Shown piece by piece: positions 25,032 through 34,630 of a stretch of 48,822 nt of DNA. Origin of the DNA: Parcubacteria group bacterium (GTDB lineage: Bacteria > Patescibacteria > Paceibacteria > SW-4-49-11); assembly GCA_943354045.1 (NCBI GenBank), contig CALRBF010000005.1, positions 1 through 48,822 on the forward strand, given 5' to 3'. A program made the translations under genes and the position numbers. Positions within the stretch are counted from its first letter, which is position 1. Each line of letters starts with the position of its first letter. Under the pieces are notes generated by a model that was not told the origin of the DNA, did no database searches, and saw only the letters and a program-made list of their open reading frames with translations.

Positions 25032-26639
25032 ATGGCGATAAAAACATCACAAAAACCACTTATCAAATCAGCAATGTTTCGTATTTTTACGGCATTGATA
25101 TTCTTATTCACCGCAATGATTTATGTGCTTGTTGCGGGCTTATGGTATTTACAATATTCTGGAAGTATTGATATTATTTATACTACTCAAGTTACTAATG
25201 TATTAATAGGAGTTATATTAGCTCTCTTTGTGGTGGGTTGGTTTTTTTCTTATGGTATTTATGTGGGAATTATCAGGCCAAGTTATGAAACATTTAATAT
25301 TATAGCTCAAATTGTAGATGGTATTGCAAAAGGTGGTGATATTGACCGTGATCAAGTAGCCTATTTGCAGGAATTTATGCAAAGTTCCTTATCCCAATTA
25401 AAAAAAAGCTCTATTACTCGTAAAATAGATATGTCTAAAGATATAGAAGAATATATTAAAAAATTAGAAGTTCTTACTAAGCAAAATACTGAATTAGCAA
25501 AATCTAAAGAAGAGTTATCACAATTAGTTGTTGAATTAGAAAAACAGCAAAAGTTATTACAATTAGAGCAGGCTAAGACAACAGCTATTATTAATGCCAT
25601 ACCAAATGGATTATTAGCCTCTAGTCGAGATGGCAATATTTTCTTAGTCAATGAAGAAACTGAAAAGTTATTAGGATTAAATTCTGATAGATTGCTTGGA
25701 AGATTTATTAATCAAGTATTACCATTATCAGAAAACAACACTACCAATTCTGATTCAAATATATCATTGTCAAAAGTTATTCAGGGAGGCCGTATTACAA
25801 GGGTGTTTACCTATGAATCACCTATTGACAATCAAAAAATTACTATAGAAAATACAACTAATCCTATTAAGGTTGATAATGATATAGTGGGCATTGTTGA
25901 TATTATTCGAGATAAAACGCAAGAGCAGGAAACAGAAAGAGCTCAAAAAGAATTTGTAGCTATTGCGTCACATCAATTTAGAACCCCAATAACCTCTATT
26001 AAATGGAATGCTGAATTATTATTATCTGCAGAAAATCTTGATAAAGATTTAAAAGATGCTGCTGATGATATTTATAAAGAGAATAATAGAATGGAAAAAT
26101 TGGTCAATGCATTATTAAATCTCTCCCGAATTGATTTGGGGGCAATTAAATTTGTGACTAAAGAAATTAATATTATTGAATATATAGATACGTTATTAAA
26201 GACATTAAATTCAGAAATTATTAAAAAAAATTTGACTATTCAAAAAGAGATTAGTATCAATACCCCTATTATCAATGATCCAGTATACACAGATATTATT
26301 ATAGGGAATATATTGTCTAATGCGGTTAAATATACCCCCTCAAATGGAAATATATCTATTAAAGCTTATGTTATTACTCAGAACAATATTATACATATAG
26401 AAATATCAGATAATGGACTTGGTATACCTACTTCGCAACAATCCCAAATTTTTGGGAGATTATTTAGGGCAGATAATGCAAAAAATAGTCAGCCAGATGG
26501 AAATGGGTTGGGATTATATGTGGTGAAAAAAATGGTAGAAGCTATGAGTGGAAATGTGTGGTTTCAGTCTGAAGAAAATAAAGGTACAACATTCTTTATA
26601 GATCTACCACTTGTCGTTGATAATCATAATGTGATATAA
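25032..26639 (+). CDS. PAS-containing membrane sensor histidine kinase
   Basis: The 535-residue protein has two N-terminal membrane helices (about 15-40 and 53-78) with only a short external loop. A coiled coil follows (about 135-180), then a PAS domain (about 180-300, AIINAIPNGLLASSRDGNIFLVNEETEKLLG). The HisKA box is FVAIASHQFRTPITSIKWN with phospho-accepting H314. The HATPase domain shows NILSNAVKYTP, ISDNGLGIP and GNGLGLYVVKKMVEAM. With so small a sensor loop the signal is probably internal or in the membrane. Its gene lies inside the pilus operon beside a single-domain response regulator, so it may control pilus function. Confidence 0.93.
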   Translation: MAIKTSQKPLIKSAMFRIFTALIFLFTAMIYVLVAGLWYLQYSGSIDIIYTTQVTNVLIGVILALFVVGWFFSYGIYVGIIRPSYETFNIIAQIVDGIAKGGDIDRDQVAYLQEFMQSSLSQLKKSSITRKIDMSKDIEEYIKKLEVLTKQNTELAKSKEELSQLVVELEKQQKLLQLEQAKTTAIINAIPNGLLASSRDGNIFLVNEETEKLLGLNSDRLLGRFINQVLPLSENNTTNSDSNISLSKVIQGGRITRVFTYESPIDNQKITIENTTNPIKVDNDIVGIVDIIRDKTQEQETERAQKEFVAIASHQFRTPITSIKWNAELLLSAENLDKDLKDAADDIYKENNRMEKLVNALLNLSRIDLGAIKFVTKEINIIEYIDTLLKTLNSEIIKKNLTIQKEISINTPIINDPVYTDIIIGNILSNAVKYTPSNGNISIKAYVITQNNIIHIEISDNGLGIPTSQQSQIFGRLFRADNAKNSQPDGNGLGLYVVKKMVEAMSGNVWFQSEENKGTTFFIDLPLVVDNHNVI

Positions 26640-26640
26640 T
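26632..26640 (+). promoter_or_regulatory. Internal promoter for the response regulator
   Basis: TGATATAAT (26632-26640) overlaps the end of the kinase gene, with TTGTCG (26611-26616) at 18-base spacing. An AGGA stretch follows just before the ATG at 26659. Confidence 0.5.
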
Positions 26641-26658
26641 AGATTAGATAGGAATAAA

Positions 26659-27024
26659 ATGGAATATAATATACTCATTGTTGAAGATGAACAAGCAATA
26701 GCTCGTGTGCTTAATTTAAAGTTAAAGCAGGGAGGTATTTTAACCACAATTGCTAATACAGGTAGTCAGGCTTTAGAGTTGGTCAATACACAAAATTATG
26801 ATTGTATTTTATTAGATTTAATCTTACCAGAAATAGATGGGTTTGTTATATTAGAAGCAATTAGAAGAAAAAGTCAAGTAACAAAGGTAATTGTGATGAC
26901 TAATTTAGGTCAGCCAGAAGATAGAAAAAGAGTACAGGATTTAGGCGTCTCAGCCTATTATGTGAAATCAGAAATGTCAATTGCAAATTTGGTTGAAAGT
27001 GTAAAACAGATACTAGAGACATAG
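26659..27024 (+). CDS. Single-domain response regulator (CheY-like)
   Basis: The 121-residue receiver domain has the acidic pair E9-D10, phospho-accepting D53 (CILLDLILPEIDG), the switch Thr in IVMTN and the conserved Lys in YYVKSEM. There is no output domain, so it must act by binding a partner, plausibly the pilus motor encoded next. It follows the histidine kinase by 19 bases and precedes pilB by 43, with its own extended -10. Confidence 0.93.
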   Translation: MEYNILIVEDEQAIARVLNLKLKQGGILTTIANTGSQALELVNTQNYDCILLDLILPEIDGFVILEAIRRKSQVTKVIVMTNLGQPEDRKRVQDLGVSAYYVKSEMSIANLVESVKQILET

Positions 27025-27035
27025 TTAATAATCTC

Positions 27036-27044
27036 TGATATAAT
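27036..27044 (+). promoter_or_regulatory. Extended -10 promoter for pilB
   Basis: TGATATAAT (27036-27044) lies between the response regulator and pilB, 23 bases before the ATG. No clear -35. Confidence 0.5.
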
Positions 27045-27067
27045 AAAGAAAATGAAATAAATACTAT

Positions 27068-28798
27068 ATGGAACCACAGGCAATACTTGAGCTCTTAGTT
27101 AATACCCAGTATATTACGGATGAAGACCGTAAATTAGCATTATCTAGTACTGATAATAATTTTGCTATTGCAGTAGATTATTTAGTACAAACTAATTTAA
27201 TTACCTATGATATCATAGGGCAAGCTTTAGCTGAATCTTGGGAAGTTCCTTATTTTGATTTGAATACTTTTGTTCCTCCTAAAGAAGATGTAACTAAACT
27301 TCCTGAAGCTGTAGCTCGGGAACTTAGATTAGTATATTTCAAGGAGTTATCAGATAGAATTCAAATTGCTTCAGATAATAATTTAGTATTAAAAGGTAAT
27401 GCCAAGCTTGTTATTCGAAAAGAAGAAAAAGTAGGAATAATGGGAGGTAAAAAAGAGGTGAGGGAAGAGCGAGATTTGAAAGAGGAATTAGTTAAGTTGT
27501 TTAAGAAACCAGTAGAATTTGGATATTCTCTTACACAAGATGTAGATAAATTACTTTTGAGTTATAAGGCGCCATTGGCATCAAGATTTGTATCTATAAT
27601 GCAAAAATTTGATACCGTTGCTCCTGAAATTGTAGAGGAAATTGTTCAAGAAGCTGTAGAGGAAAGAGTATCAGATATTCACTTTGAAGCTCAATATGAT
27701 AAAACAGTAAGAATTAGATTCCGTATAGATGGTATGTTACAAGAGGTAGGAAGAATTCCATTCTCATATTATGAAAATGTATTAAATTTAATCAAGGTAA
27801 AATCTCAAATGAGAACAGATGAACATTTTATCCCACAAGATGGTGCTATTCGATTTGAAAAAGATAATAAAATATCCGATGTGCGTGTATCTATAGTGCC
27901 GACAGTCTATGGGGAGAAAATTGTTTTAAGAGTACTCACGAATACTTCATCAAATATTACCCTTGAAACACTAGGGCTTAATGATAGAAATATTAAGACA
28001 TTAAGGAAGGCAGCACAAAAGCCATTTGGTATGGTTCTGGTGACCGGACCTACTGGGTCAGGAAAATCAACAACTTTGTATTCTATTCTTAAAACTATTA
28101 ATAGTGAAGGACGAAATATTACTACTATTGAGGATCCAGTAGAATATAAAATTGAAGGAGTAAATCATATTCAAGTTAACAAAGACACAGATTTAACTTT
28201 TGCTAGGGGATTACGATCTATTTTGCGACAAGATCCTGATATTGTATTAGTAGGAGAGATTAGAGATGATGAGACGGCACAAATTTCTATTAATGCTGCC
28301 CTAACAGGACATTTACTTTTTTCCACGGTTCATGCTAATGATGGAGAAAGTACCTTGCCTAGATTATTAAATATGGATATTGACCCATTTCTTTTATCTT
28401 CTACATTGCAATTAATTATTGCTCAAAGATTAATTCGTAAAATTTGTTCAGGCTGTGTATATACTTATACAGTAAGTAGAACTGAATTGGAAAAAACAAT
28501 AGGAGTATCATTGAGACGATTCTTTCCTGAGGAAACTTTAACTTTATATCGTGGGAAAGGATGTTCAAATTGTGGATTCACGGGATATAACGGAAGGAGT
28601 GGAGTATATCAATTTATTGAAATGACAGAAGAGTTAAGAGAATTGGCCCTTCATAATCCTACGGCTGATATGGTATCAAAAATAGCTCGTAAAAACGGAA
28701 GTCAATCATTATTTGAAGATGGCATAGAGAAGGTAAGATTGGGAGTTACCACTCTTGATGAAGTAATTCGTGTAGCTCAAATACCAGAAGAAGATTAA
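27068..28798 (+). CDS. pilB: Type IV pilus assembly ATPase PilB
   Basis: The 576-residue protein has an N-terminal MshEN-like domain (about 1-170). The GspE/PilB core carries Walker A GPTGSGKST (327-335), an Asp box (ITTIEDPVEYKI), Walker B (LRQDPDIVLVGEIRDDETA), a His box (LTGHLLFSTVHAND) and a tetracysteine zinc site (CSGC and CSNC). This hexameric motor drives pilus extension. A basic loop (EEKVGIMGGKKEVREERD, near 120-140) is an insertion in the N-terminal domain. pilC follows 5 bases downstream. A retraction ATPase PilT is not in the window. Confidence 0.95.
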   Translation: MEPQAILELLVNTQYITDEDRKLALSSTDNNFAIAVDYLVQTNLITYDIIGQALAESWEVPYFDLNTFVPPKEDVTKLPEAVARELRLVYFKELSDRIQIASDNNLVLKGNAKLVIRKEEKVGIMGGKKEVREERDLKEELVKLFKKPVEFGYSLTQDVDKLLLSYKAPLASRFVSIMQKFDTVAPEIVEEIVQEAVEERVSDIHFEAQYDKTVRIRFRIDGMLQEVGRIPFSYYENVLNLIKVKSQMRTDEHFIPQDGAIRFEKDNKISDVRVSIVPTVYGEKIVLRVLTNTSSNITLETLGLNDRNIKTLRKAAQKPFGMVLVTGPTGSGKSTTLYSILKTINSEGRNITTIEDPVEYKIEGVNHIQVNKDTDLTFARGLRSILRQDPDIVLVGEIRDDETAQISINAALTGHLLFSTVHANDGESTLPRLLNMDIDPFLLSSTLQLIIAQRLIRKICSGCVYTYTVSRTELEKTIGVSLRRFFPEETLTLYRGKGCSNCGFTGYNGRSGVYQFIEMTEELRELALHNPTADMVSKIARKNGSQSLFEDGIEKVRLGVTTLDEVIRVAQIPEED

Positions 28799-28803
28799 TT
28801 ATT

Positions 28804-30048
28804 ATGGCATTTTTACAGAAATCAAATACAACAGAACAAGAATCATCAGTATTGCATACGGTTAAAACGGGTGAATTTGATATAAAAAGCTCTATTTTCG
28901 ATGAAATTAAAGAAGCTTATCCAGATAAGGTCACACAACCAACTCCTCAAAGTATCAAAAATACAAATAAATTAAATCGTAAAAAACGGGGTAATAGTCA
29001 TGTTACCAAATCAAAAAGAACCTTTCTTGATACTTTTGCTCTTTTAATTAGTTCAGGAATGGGTATTAGTACCTCACTTCAAACATTACATAAAAATATT
29101 CAAGATACAGCACTCAAAAAAACCTTATACTCAATGTTAGTTAGCGTTGAAAATGGTAGTAGTTTATCACAAACAATGACTGAACATAACTTTCTCCCCA
29201 CATTTTTGATTTCTATTATTAGAATTGGTGAGGAATCCGGTAATTTAGCTGATAAAATTCGAAGAACAGTTATTACTATTGATAAGGATAAAAAGCGTAA
29301 GGGACAATTACAATCGGCTCTATTCTATCCAGTTTTTGTGATGGCCTTAGTTATTGTATTGGGCGTTTTGACTGCAACTTTTATCTTGCCTCGTATTGGT
29401 CAAGTGTTTTCAAATATGAATGTCAAATTACCATTGTTGACAAAAATTTTGATTCAAGTAGGAAATTTTATGGGAACATATTGGTATATTATTCTACCTA
29501 CTATATTTGGAATACTTACCTTGATTATTATGATATTATTTATAATTCCTGCAACTAAGAAATCAGGGCAATGGTTGCTGTTTCATTTACCTGTATTTAA
29601 AGATTTAATTCAAATGAGTGAGGTGTCTCGATTTTCTTATAATCTTTCTATGTTATTAAATTCTGGAATACCTATTACAAAGGCACTATTCTCTGTCTCA
29701 GAAATTCATGATTATTATATGTATAAAAAATATATCAAATTAATGGCAGCTGATATTCAAGATGGAAAAAGCTTTCATAATACTTTTAGTATAAATCAAA
29801 AATTAACCAATAAATTATTTCCTTTTGCCGCTCAAGAAATTATTACAGCAGGAGAAGAATCAGGTAAATTACCAGAAGTATTGGAACAACTTGGAGAACG
29901 ATATGAGGAAGAATCGGATCAGATTTCTAAAAACATTGCAGTATTATTAGAGCCAGCTTTATTGATTATAGTTTGGCTAGGAGTTGTATTCTTAGCTGTT
30001 GCTATTCTTCTCCCCATATACAGTCTTGTGGGTAATTTTCAGACATAA
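28804..30048 (+). CDS. pilC: Type IV pilus inner-membrane platform protein PilC
   Basis: The 414-residue protein has a polar N-terminus of about 75 residues, then two GspF/T2SF repeats. Each is a helical cytoplasmic bundle followed by membrane helices (about 165-195, 215-255 and 385-410). Repeat signatures are visible (LLISSGMGISTSLQTL with GEESGNLADKI, and LLNSGIPITKALF with GEESGKLPEVLEQL). It forms the platform on which PilB turns. It sits directly after pilB and one base before a pseudopilin. Confidence 0.93.
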   Translation: MAFLQKSNTTEQESSVLHTVKTGEFDIKSSIFDEIKEAYPDKVTQPTPQSIKNTNKLNRKKRGNSHVTKSKRTFLDTFALLISSGMGISTSLQTLHKNIQDTALKKTLYSMLVSVENGSSLSQTMTEHNFLPTFLISIIRIGEESGNLADKIRRTVITIDKDKKRKGQLQSALFYPVFVMALVIVLGVLTATFILPRIGQVFSNMNVKLPLLTKILIQVGNFMGTYWYIILPTIFGILTLIIMILFIIPATKKSGQWLLFHLPVFKDLIQMSEVSRFSYNLSMLLNSGIPITKALFSVSEIHDYYMYKKYIKLMAADIQDGKSFHNTFSINQKLTNKLFPFAAQEIITAGEESGKLPEVLEQLGERYEEESDQISKNIAVLLEPALLIIVWLGVVFLAVAILLPIYSLVGNFQT

Positions 30049-30049
30049 T

Positions 30050-30532
30050 ATGAAAAGACAATATCAATCAGGATTTACGTTGATAGAGATAGTTCTTGTA
30101 TTTATATTAGTGGCAATTCTTATTGCAATAACTACACCCCTCGTGGTAGATACAGTGAGAAGAGCTGACTTAACTGCTGCACATGAATCTCTATATAATG
30201 CATTAAATCGAGCGCAACAATTATCACAAAGTCAAACTAATGGACAAGTTTGGGGTGTTTGTCTTGATAATACTAATAAGCGCTATATTATTGTTGCAGG
30301 AACTTGTAGTGTAAGAGTTACAACATATGATGAAATTATATCGATAGCTTCTAATATCAATATAAGTATAAGTAGTGGAGATACCATACAATTTGATTCT
30401 ATCAAAGGCAATAGTAATTCCTGGAGTTCTATTACTCTAACAAATGGAGGATTTAGTAAGTCAATAGTAATATATAATCAGATTATTAATAAAGATCCAG
30501 CATCATTAACGCCCAATACAAGTGGAGGTTAA
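30050..30532 (+). CDS. Type IV pseudopilin (GspH/FimT-like)
   Basis: From the ATG at 30050 the protein has 160 residues: leader MKRQYQSG, mature FTLIEIVLVFILVAILIAI with Glu at position 5. The region TAAHESLYNALNRAQQLSQSQTNGQVWGVCLD is characteristic of GspH/FimT minor pilins. The frame is open upstream to 29999, but that part lies inside pilC. Its TAA (30530-30532) directly abuts the stop of the opposing gene, with no base between. Confidence 0.85.
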   Translation: MKRQYQSGFTLIEIVLVFILVAILIAITTPLVVDTVRRADLTAAHESLYNALNRAQQLSQSQTNGQVWGVCLDNTNKRYIIVAGTCSVRVTTYDEIISIASNINISISSGDTIQFDSIKGNSNSWSSITLTNGGFSKSIVIYNQIINKDPASLTPNTSGG

Positions 30533-32452
30533 TTATAATCCATAATAATTTTTGATATTTATTTGAACTGAATCTGTAGCTGGACTATTATTATATTCCA
30601 TTATTTCAGAACAAAAGCCATTAAGACGTATCGCCCCTCTTCCAATAACAAATTGACTAGAACTCACTGGATTACCAGATGCATAATAGAGATTCAAATT
30701 ACTAAGACTGTCTGAGGAACTTGTAGCAGTAGTAGTAGATCCATTGAGATAATAGGAAGTAAATAAGTCACTTCCTAATGTTAATGTGGCATAAGTGGTA
30801 TTTCTTGCTAAAAATGATTGCGTGTACCCAGATCTTTTACCAACCCAAAATACTTTTGGTGATGCACTAGAGAAAGCATTTATTGATGCTAATTCATCGT
30901 TACTTCCATCAAATTGTATGGATGGCTTATTATTCTGTAATACTATTCCCGTAATTCCATCAATAATTTTAGGTTGATTAGCTGTTATATCTTGTATTGC
31001 ATTATTATTATTACCCGATTGATCATACCATATGGTCACATATCCATAGCCAGTATTAGCATCGGCCCCAGTTTGTTGATAAGTTTTTGGTCCAGATGTT
31101 AAGCTAGAGCTGATATGTCTCTGTCCTCCCCATACATATATTGAGTTTGTGGCAGAAGCTACATTAACTGTCTCCAGTCTTGCAGAGGAGCTAGAATTAA
31201 CAATAGCAAGAGTAATATTTCCTGATCCATTAGCAGCGGCAGTAGCGGATAGTGAAATTCTATACCACCCATTCCCAACTGAGTTTATGGTAGATTGCCT
31301 TTCAATCATTCCAGAAGAAGAGCCTAATTGTCCAGAACTTAATTGTCCAGTACTAATATCATAATTTTGATAAGATGTATTCCCGGTAAATCCAGTTCCA
31401 GTAGGTGCTAACTGTACAAAATTATATCCATTATTTGCCTTAACATAATAGGACTCAGTATAAATGCTCCCATTTGTTAAAGTAGTATCTTTATTGATAG
31501 ACCTTGTAACATTTCCAATATTTAGACTTACTCTCTCTGCTGTAGTTGTACCATTAGGTGCAACTGTATCATCAGCTATACTTGTTATATTACCTAGAGT
31601 CCATAATCTGGTTGTCGTTATATCCTCTGATTGAGTAAGAAAATTCTGATATCCTACAAAATTCTGAAGGGAGACACTATCCAAATCTCCAGACTTAGTA
31701 AATCCTATATCACTTTCTGTCTGATCAACACCTCTATCTCGTCTTACTCTAATAGCCGGCCCGGTATAACCACTAGAGAATTTATTAGCGCTCGTATTAA
31801 TACCAGATAATTTACGTAAACTATAAGCTAAGCCAGAATTATTATTAGGACTTTGCCCAGCAGGAATAATAGGATTATCATTGAGAATAGGGGTAAATGA
31901 TGTCTGTTTAGCTTGTTCAATAGGAATCACAGTTTCAAAAGCTTTTTGAGCATCATATTCATTCCCACTGAGTGTTGGCTTTTTATATACTAGAGTAAAT
32001 TTTACTTTTATCGCTTGCATTATTCCATTTTGGCTATTCTGATCCTGATTATTAATTTGTTCAAATGATAAACTGGAGGCTTGAATATTAGTAGGATTAA
32101 GGTTTATATCACTTTGATTAGATTGGGAATATATAATATCATCAGTAGAATTTTGAGTAATATTATATTGTACAAAAGAAGTATTATTCTGTATTTTGAG
32201 TAAAGAAGATATTCCTCCACCTACAATGGGTGAAATAATAGAACCTTTATTATCCTTCATATTATTATTAATATTGTATTGTATTTGTCTAATAATATTT
32301 TTTCCCGTTTGATTAAGTTCATTGTTTACTCGAAAAGTAGTAGAAAGACGAGTGATTTGTATGAAAGAAAAAGCAACTATAACTAATGTTATACCTCCAA
32401 TAACTACATATAATAATATCTCTAACAATGTGAATCCTGAGTGCTTTTTCAT
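30533..32452 (-). CDS. PilW-like minor pilin fused to lectin/carbohydrate-binding-like domains
   Basis: The 639-residue protein has leader MKKHSG and mature FTLLEILLYVVIGG, then a PilW-like N-terminal region (to about 180). From about 209 it resembles the AbfB-type/LamG jelly roll (YSLRKLSG, YTGPAIRVRR, SDIGFTKSGDLD). A module of about 200 residues interrupts it (FLTQSEDITTTRLWTLGN, APNGTTTAERV, YTESYYVKANNG), resembling carbohydrate-binding modules of phage structural proteins. The jelly roll then resumes (YGYVTIWYDQSGNNNNAIQ, about 475-639). This is probably a tip adhesin. It pairs with the next minus-strand gene (1-base gap) and converges on the pilus operon. Confidence 0.8.
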   Translation of the reverse strand: MKKHSGFTLLEILLYVVIGGITLVIVAFSFIQITRLSTTFRVNNELNQTGKNIIRQIQYNINNNMKDNKGSIISPIVGGGISSLLKIQNNTSFVQYNITQNSTDDIIYSQSNQSDINLNPTNIQASSLSFEQINNQDQNSQNGIMQAIKVKFTLVYKKPTLSGNEYDAQKAFETVIPIEQAKQTSFTPILNDNPIIPAGQSPNNNSGLAYSLRKLSGINTSANKFSSGYTGPAIRVRRDRGVDQTESDIGFTKSGDLDSVSLQNFVGYQNFLTQSEDITTTRLWTLGNITSIADDTVAPNGTTTAERVSLNIGNVTRSINKDTTLTNGSIYTESYYVKANNGYNFVQLAPTGTGFTGNTSYQNYDISTGQLSSGQLGSSSGMIERQSTINSVGNGWYRISLSATAAANGSGNITLAIVNSSSSARLETVNVASATNSIYVWGGQRHISSSLTSGPKTYQQTGADANTGYGYVTIWYDQSGNNNNAIQDITANQPKIIDGITGIVLQNNKPSIQFDGSNDELASINAFSSASPKVFWVGKRSGYTQSFLARNTTYATLTLGSDLFTSYYLNGSTTTATSSSDSLSNLNLYYASGNPVSSSQFVIGRGAIRLNGFCSEIMEYNNSPATDSVQINIKNYYGL

Positions 32453-32453
32453 A

Positions 32454-33779
32454 TTAATAAACTCTATATTTATTATTCAAATAAGAATTAATTGCATTTA
32501 GTTCTGCATCACTTAATCTTTTTTGATAAACCAGTATTTCGGCAATATCTCCTTTAAACAATCCACTCACGCTTCCACCTTGTTGTTGCCCCCCCACAAT
32601 AATAGGGGTGTTAGTATTCGTAATATTTGCAAAGGACGCAATAGCATTGTCAGCAGTTGTATTATTGATATTAATACTACTTGCGGTTGATGGAGCCCAT
32701 CTGGCTGCAATAATACGAGTATTAGTGTTATTAGCCAATGATACTGTTTCACTGCTTTGCTCTGCTGTCGCAAGATCAGTAGCAACAAAATTATCATTTT
32801 GTAAACGCCATTCTCTTTTATTATTAGGGGCATTGAATTTAGAAATATAGGTTTGATTAGTTAGTGCTGAATTAGATTTTCCTATTACAATCACAGTGAG
32901 CCCACCCGTACTAGCTGTATTATTATTATTATGTATAGAAGTTGCAGTTCCTGTCAAAAAATCATCTATGCCATCAAAGCGTAAAGCAGGTCTATTATTA
33001 ATAGCATTTGTAATTAGGATTGGCGCAAAAGTAGGCGTCGTCGATACTTGGGCAAAATCAACAATATCATCAGTTGCATTTTTAATACTAATAATAGGTT
33101 GAGCATTATTACTTTCAGCTCTATCTGCTTTAAGCCATAATCTGAGTGCTAAGGGGTCAATTATATAGGGATTATTACTATCAAGAGAAGTAGAAGTGAC
33201 AAATTTTTGATATTCAATAATAATCTTGGGATTAATTTGTGTTATTTTGGTCTCAAGAATTTTATTTCCTCTCTTTACTTGAATTAAACGGGTGCCATTA
33301 TCAGTTCTTGGCTTAGGAATTCCATATGTGGTACTAGAGACTGCTGCCGTATAAGCTAGATCTACTGTGAGTGAAGTATTAGATCCAATTGCAGAAATTG
33401 TTCTCAAAGGTTGTCCACTAATTGCAATAATATCTCCAACAGCAAAGTCAACTGTAAATTGAGTTCCAATTCCATTTACAGTTGTTAAAGATCCAGCTGT
33501 TACACTAGCAGTTCCAATACCAGTTCCTGTAACCGTATATACGCGACATTTTTCGGTTGAAAATGTTTCATCCCCTCCATAAAACTTATATAGTCTAAGT
33601 TTTGCCAATACTTTTTCTGTACAATTGCGAGCTTGAGATTCATCTTGGACAGCATCGGCAACATTAATACTAGTTCTTGCAACTTGTGTACTGGAGCTCA
33701 GTGCGCTAAGAGCCAAAGATGCTCCTACAGCACAAACTATAATAGTTAATAATAATACGCTAAATCCCGAACGATACAT
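32454..33779 (-). CDS. PilX/GspK-like minor pilin with LamG-type domain
   Basis: The 441-residue protein has leader MYRSG and mature FSVLLLTIIVCAVGASLAL. The usual Glu at mature position 5 is missing, as in GspK/PilX-type tip pilins. A repeat-like beta segment (about 85-150; SVTAGSLTTVNGIGTQFTVDFAVGDII) resembles modules of phage tail proteins. A LamG-like domain fills about 205-441 (LRLWLKADRAESNN, NRPALRFDGIDDFLTG, FKGDIAEILVYQKRLSDAELNAINSYLNNKY). It is the first gene of the two-gene minus-strand unit with the PilW-like adhesin. A role at the pilus tip is inferred. Confidence 0.78.
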   Translation of the reverse strand: MYRSGFSVLLLTIIVCAVGASLALSALSSSTQVARTSINVADAVQDESQARNCTEKVLAKLRLYKFYGGDETFSTEKCRVYTVTGTGIGTASVTAGSLTTVNGIGTQFTVDFAVGDIIAISGQPLRTISAIGSNTSLTVDLAYTAAVSSTTYGIPKPRTDNGTRLIQVKRGNKILETKITQINPKIIIEYQKFVTSTSLDSNNPYIIDPLALRLWLKADRAESNNAQPIISIKNATDDIVDFAQVSTTPTFAPILITNAINNRPALRFDGIDDFLTGTATSIHNNNNTASTGGLTVIVIGKSNSALTNQTYISKFNAPNNKREWRLQNDNFVATDLATAEQSSETVSLANNTNTRIIAARWAPSTASSININNTTADNAIASFANITNTNTPIIVGGQQQGGSVSGLFKGDIAEILVYQKRLSDAELNAINSYLNNKYRVY

Positions 33780-33828
33780 ATATAATTTTTTTTATTATAT
33801 ATATATGATACCATAATAAGAAAATATT

Positions 33829-33837
33829 TGATATACT
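33829..33837 (+). promoter_or_regulatory. Extended -10 promoter for the membrane protein-rodA pair
   Basis: TGATATACT (33829-33837), 22 bases before the ATG at 33860. Confidence 0.5.
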
Positions 33838-33859
33838 AAATAAAGTAAATATATATTAT

Positions 33860-34627
33860 ATGACTTCACAACAAAGACAAGTAAAACAAATACTTATTGC
33901 TATTGCCTATGCTATTATTTTCTCTAGCATACTATTTCTTATTACCATTACTTTTTTCCCTAAATCACCAACCCCTATCATTGTAGAAAAGCCTAAACCT
34001 ATGGCATTACAAATTACTCAATATAATAGTATTTCTCTTGGCAATGGCTATTCAGACTTTTGGGCTGAAATTAATAATCCTAATGATGATTTTGGTGCTA
34101 AAAATCTTGGCTATACTTTTGTACTCAAGAATTCAGCAGGGGATATTCAACGTAAAACAGGAAATACTTTTATTTTACCAGGTGATAAAAAACGTTATAT
34201 TCTCTTATTAAATTATCCTGGAAATTACACATTGCAAGGATTTGAATTATCAGATACTCCAACATGGGCTCAATTATCAAAATTTAATTTACCAGAATTA
34301 AGTAAAAAAAATATAACAGTAGGAGTGTCAGATAAAGTAGGAAAAGCTTTTACAGTAGCAGGAGTATTGACTAATGCGAGTCAATTTAATCTCAAAAATA
34401 TTCAAGTTATAGCTATATTAACAGATGATAAAGGGAATATTATAGGGGTAAATGAGACATTAATCAGAGATGTTTTGAAAACTGAATCAAGAGATTTTGA
34501 ATTTACTTGGGATTCTGTTATCCCTAATGCCTCAGCTGCAAATACTACGATATTAACACAAAGCAATGTACTTGATACAGAAGAATTATTATTACAGTTA
34601 CAACAAAAGCCCGTATTTGATAGATAA
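33860..34627 (+). CDS. Membrane-anchored protein with FxLYD-like beta domains, unknown function
   Basis: The 255-residue protein has one N-terminal membrane helix (about 10-34, ILIAIAYAIIFSSILFLITITFF), then an extracytoplasmic part. Two immunoglobulin-like or FxLYD-like beta modules are suggested by DFWAEINNPNDDFGAKNLGYTF and VAGVLTNASQFNLKNIQVIAILTDDKGNIIGVNETLI. It ends only 3 bases before rodA, so it may serve wall synthesis. No catalytic motif is visible. Confidence 0.6.
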   Translation: MTSQQRQVKQILIAIAYAIIFSSILFLITITFFPKSPTPIIVEKPKPMALQITQYNSISLGNGYSDFWAEINNPNDDFGAKNLGYTFVLKNSAGDIQRKTGNTFILPGDKKRYILLLNYPGNYTLQGFELSDTPTWAQLSKFNLPELSKKNITVGVSDKVGKAFTVAGVLTNASQFNLKNIQVIAILTDDKGNIIGVNETLIRDVLKTESRDFEFTWDSVIPNASAANTTILTQSNVLDTEELLLQLQQKPVFDR

Positions 34628-34630
34628 GAT

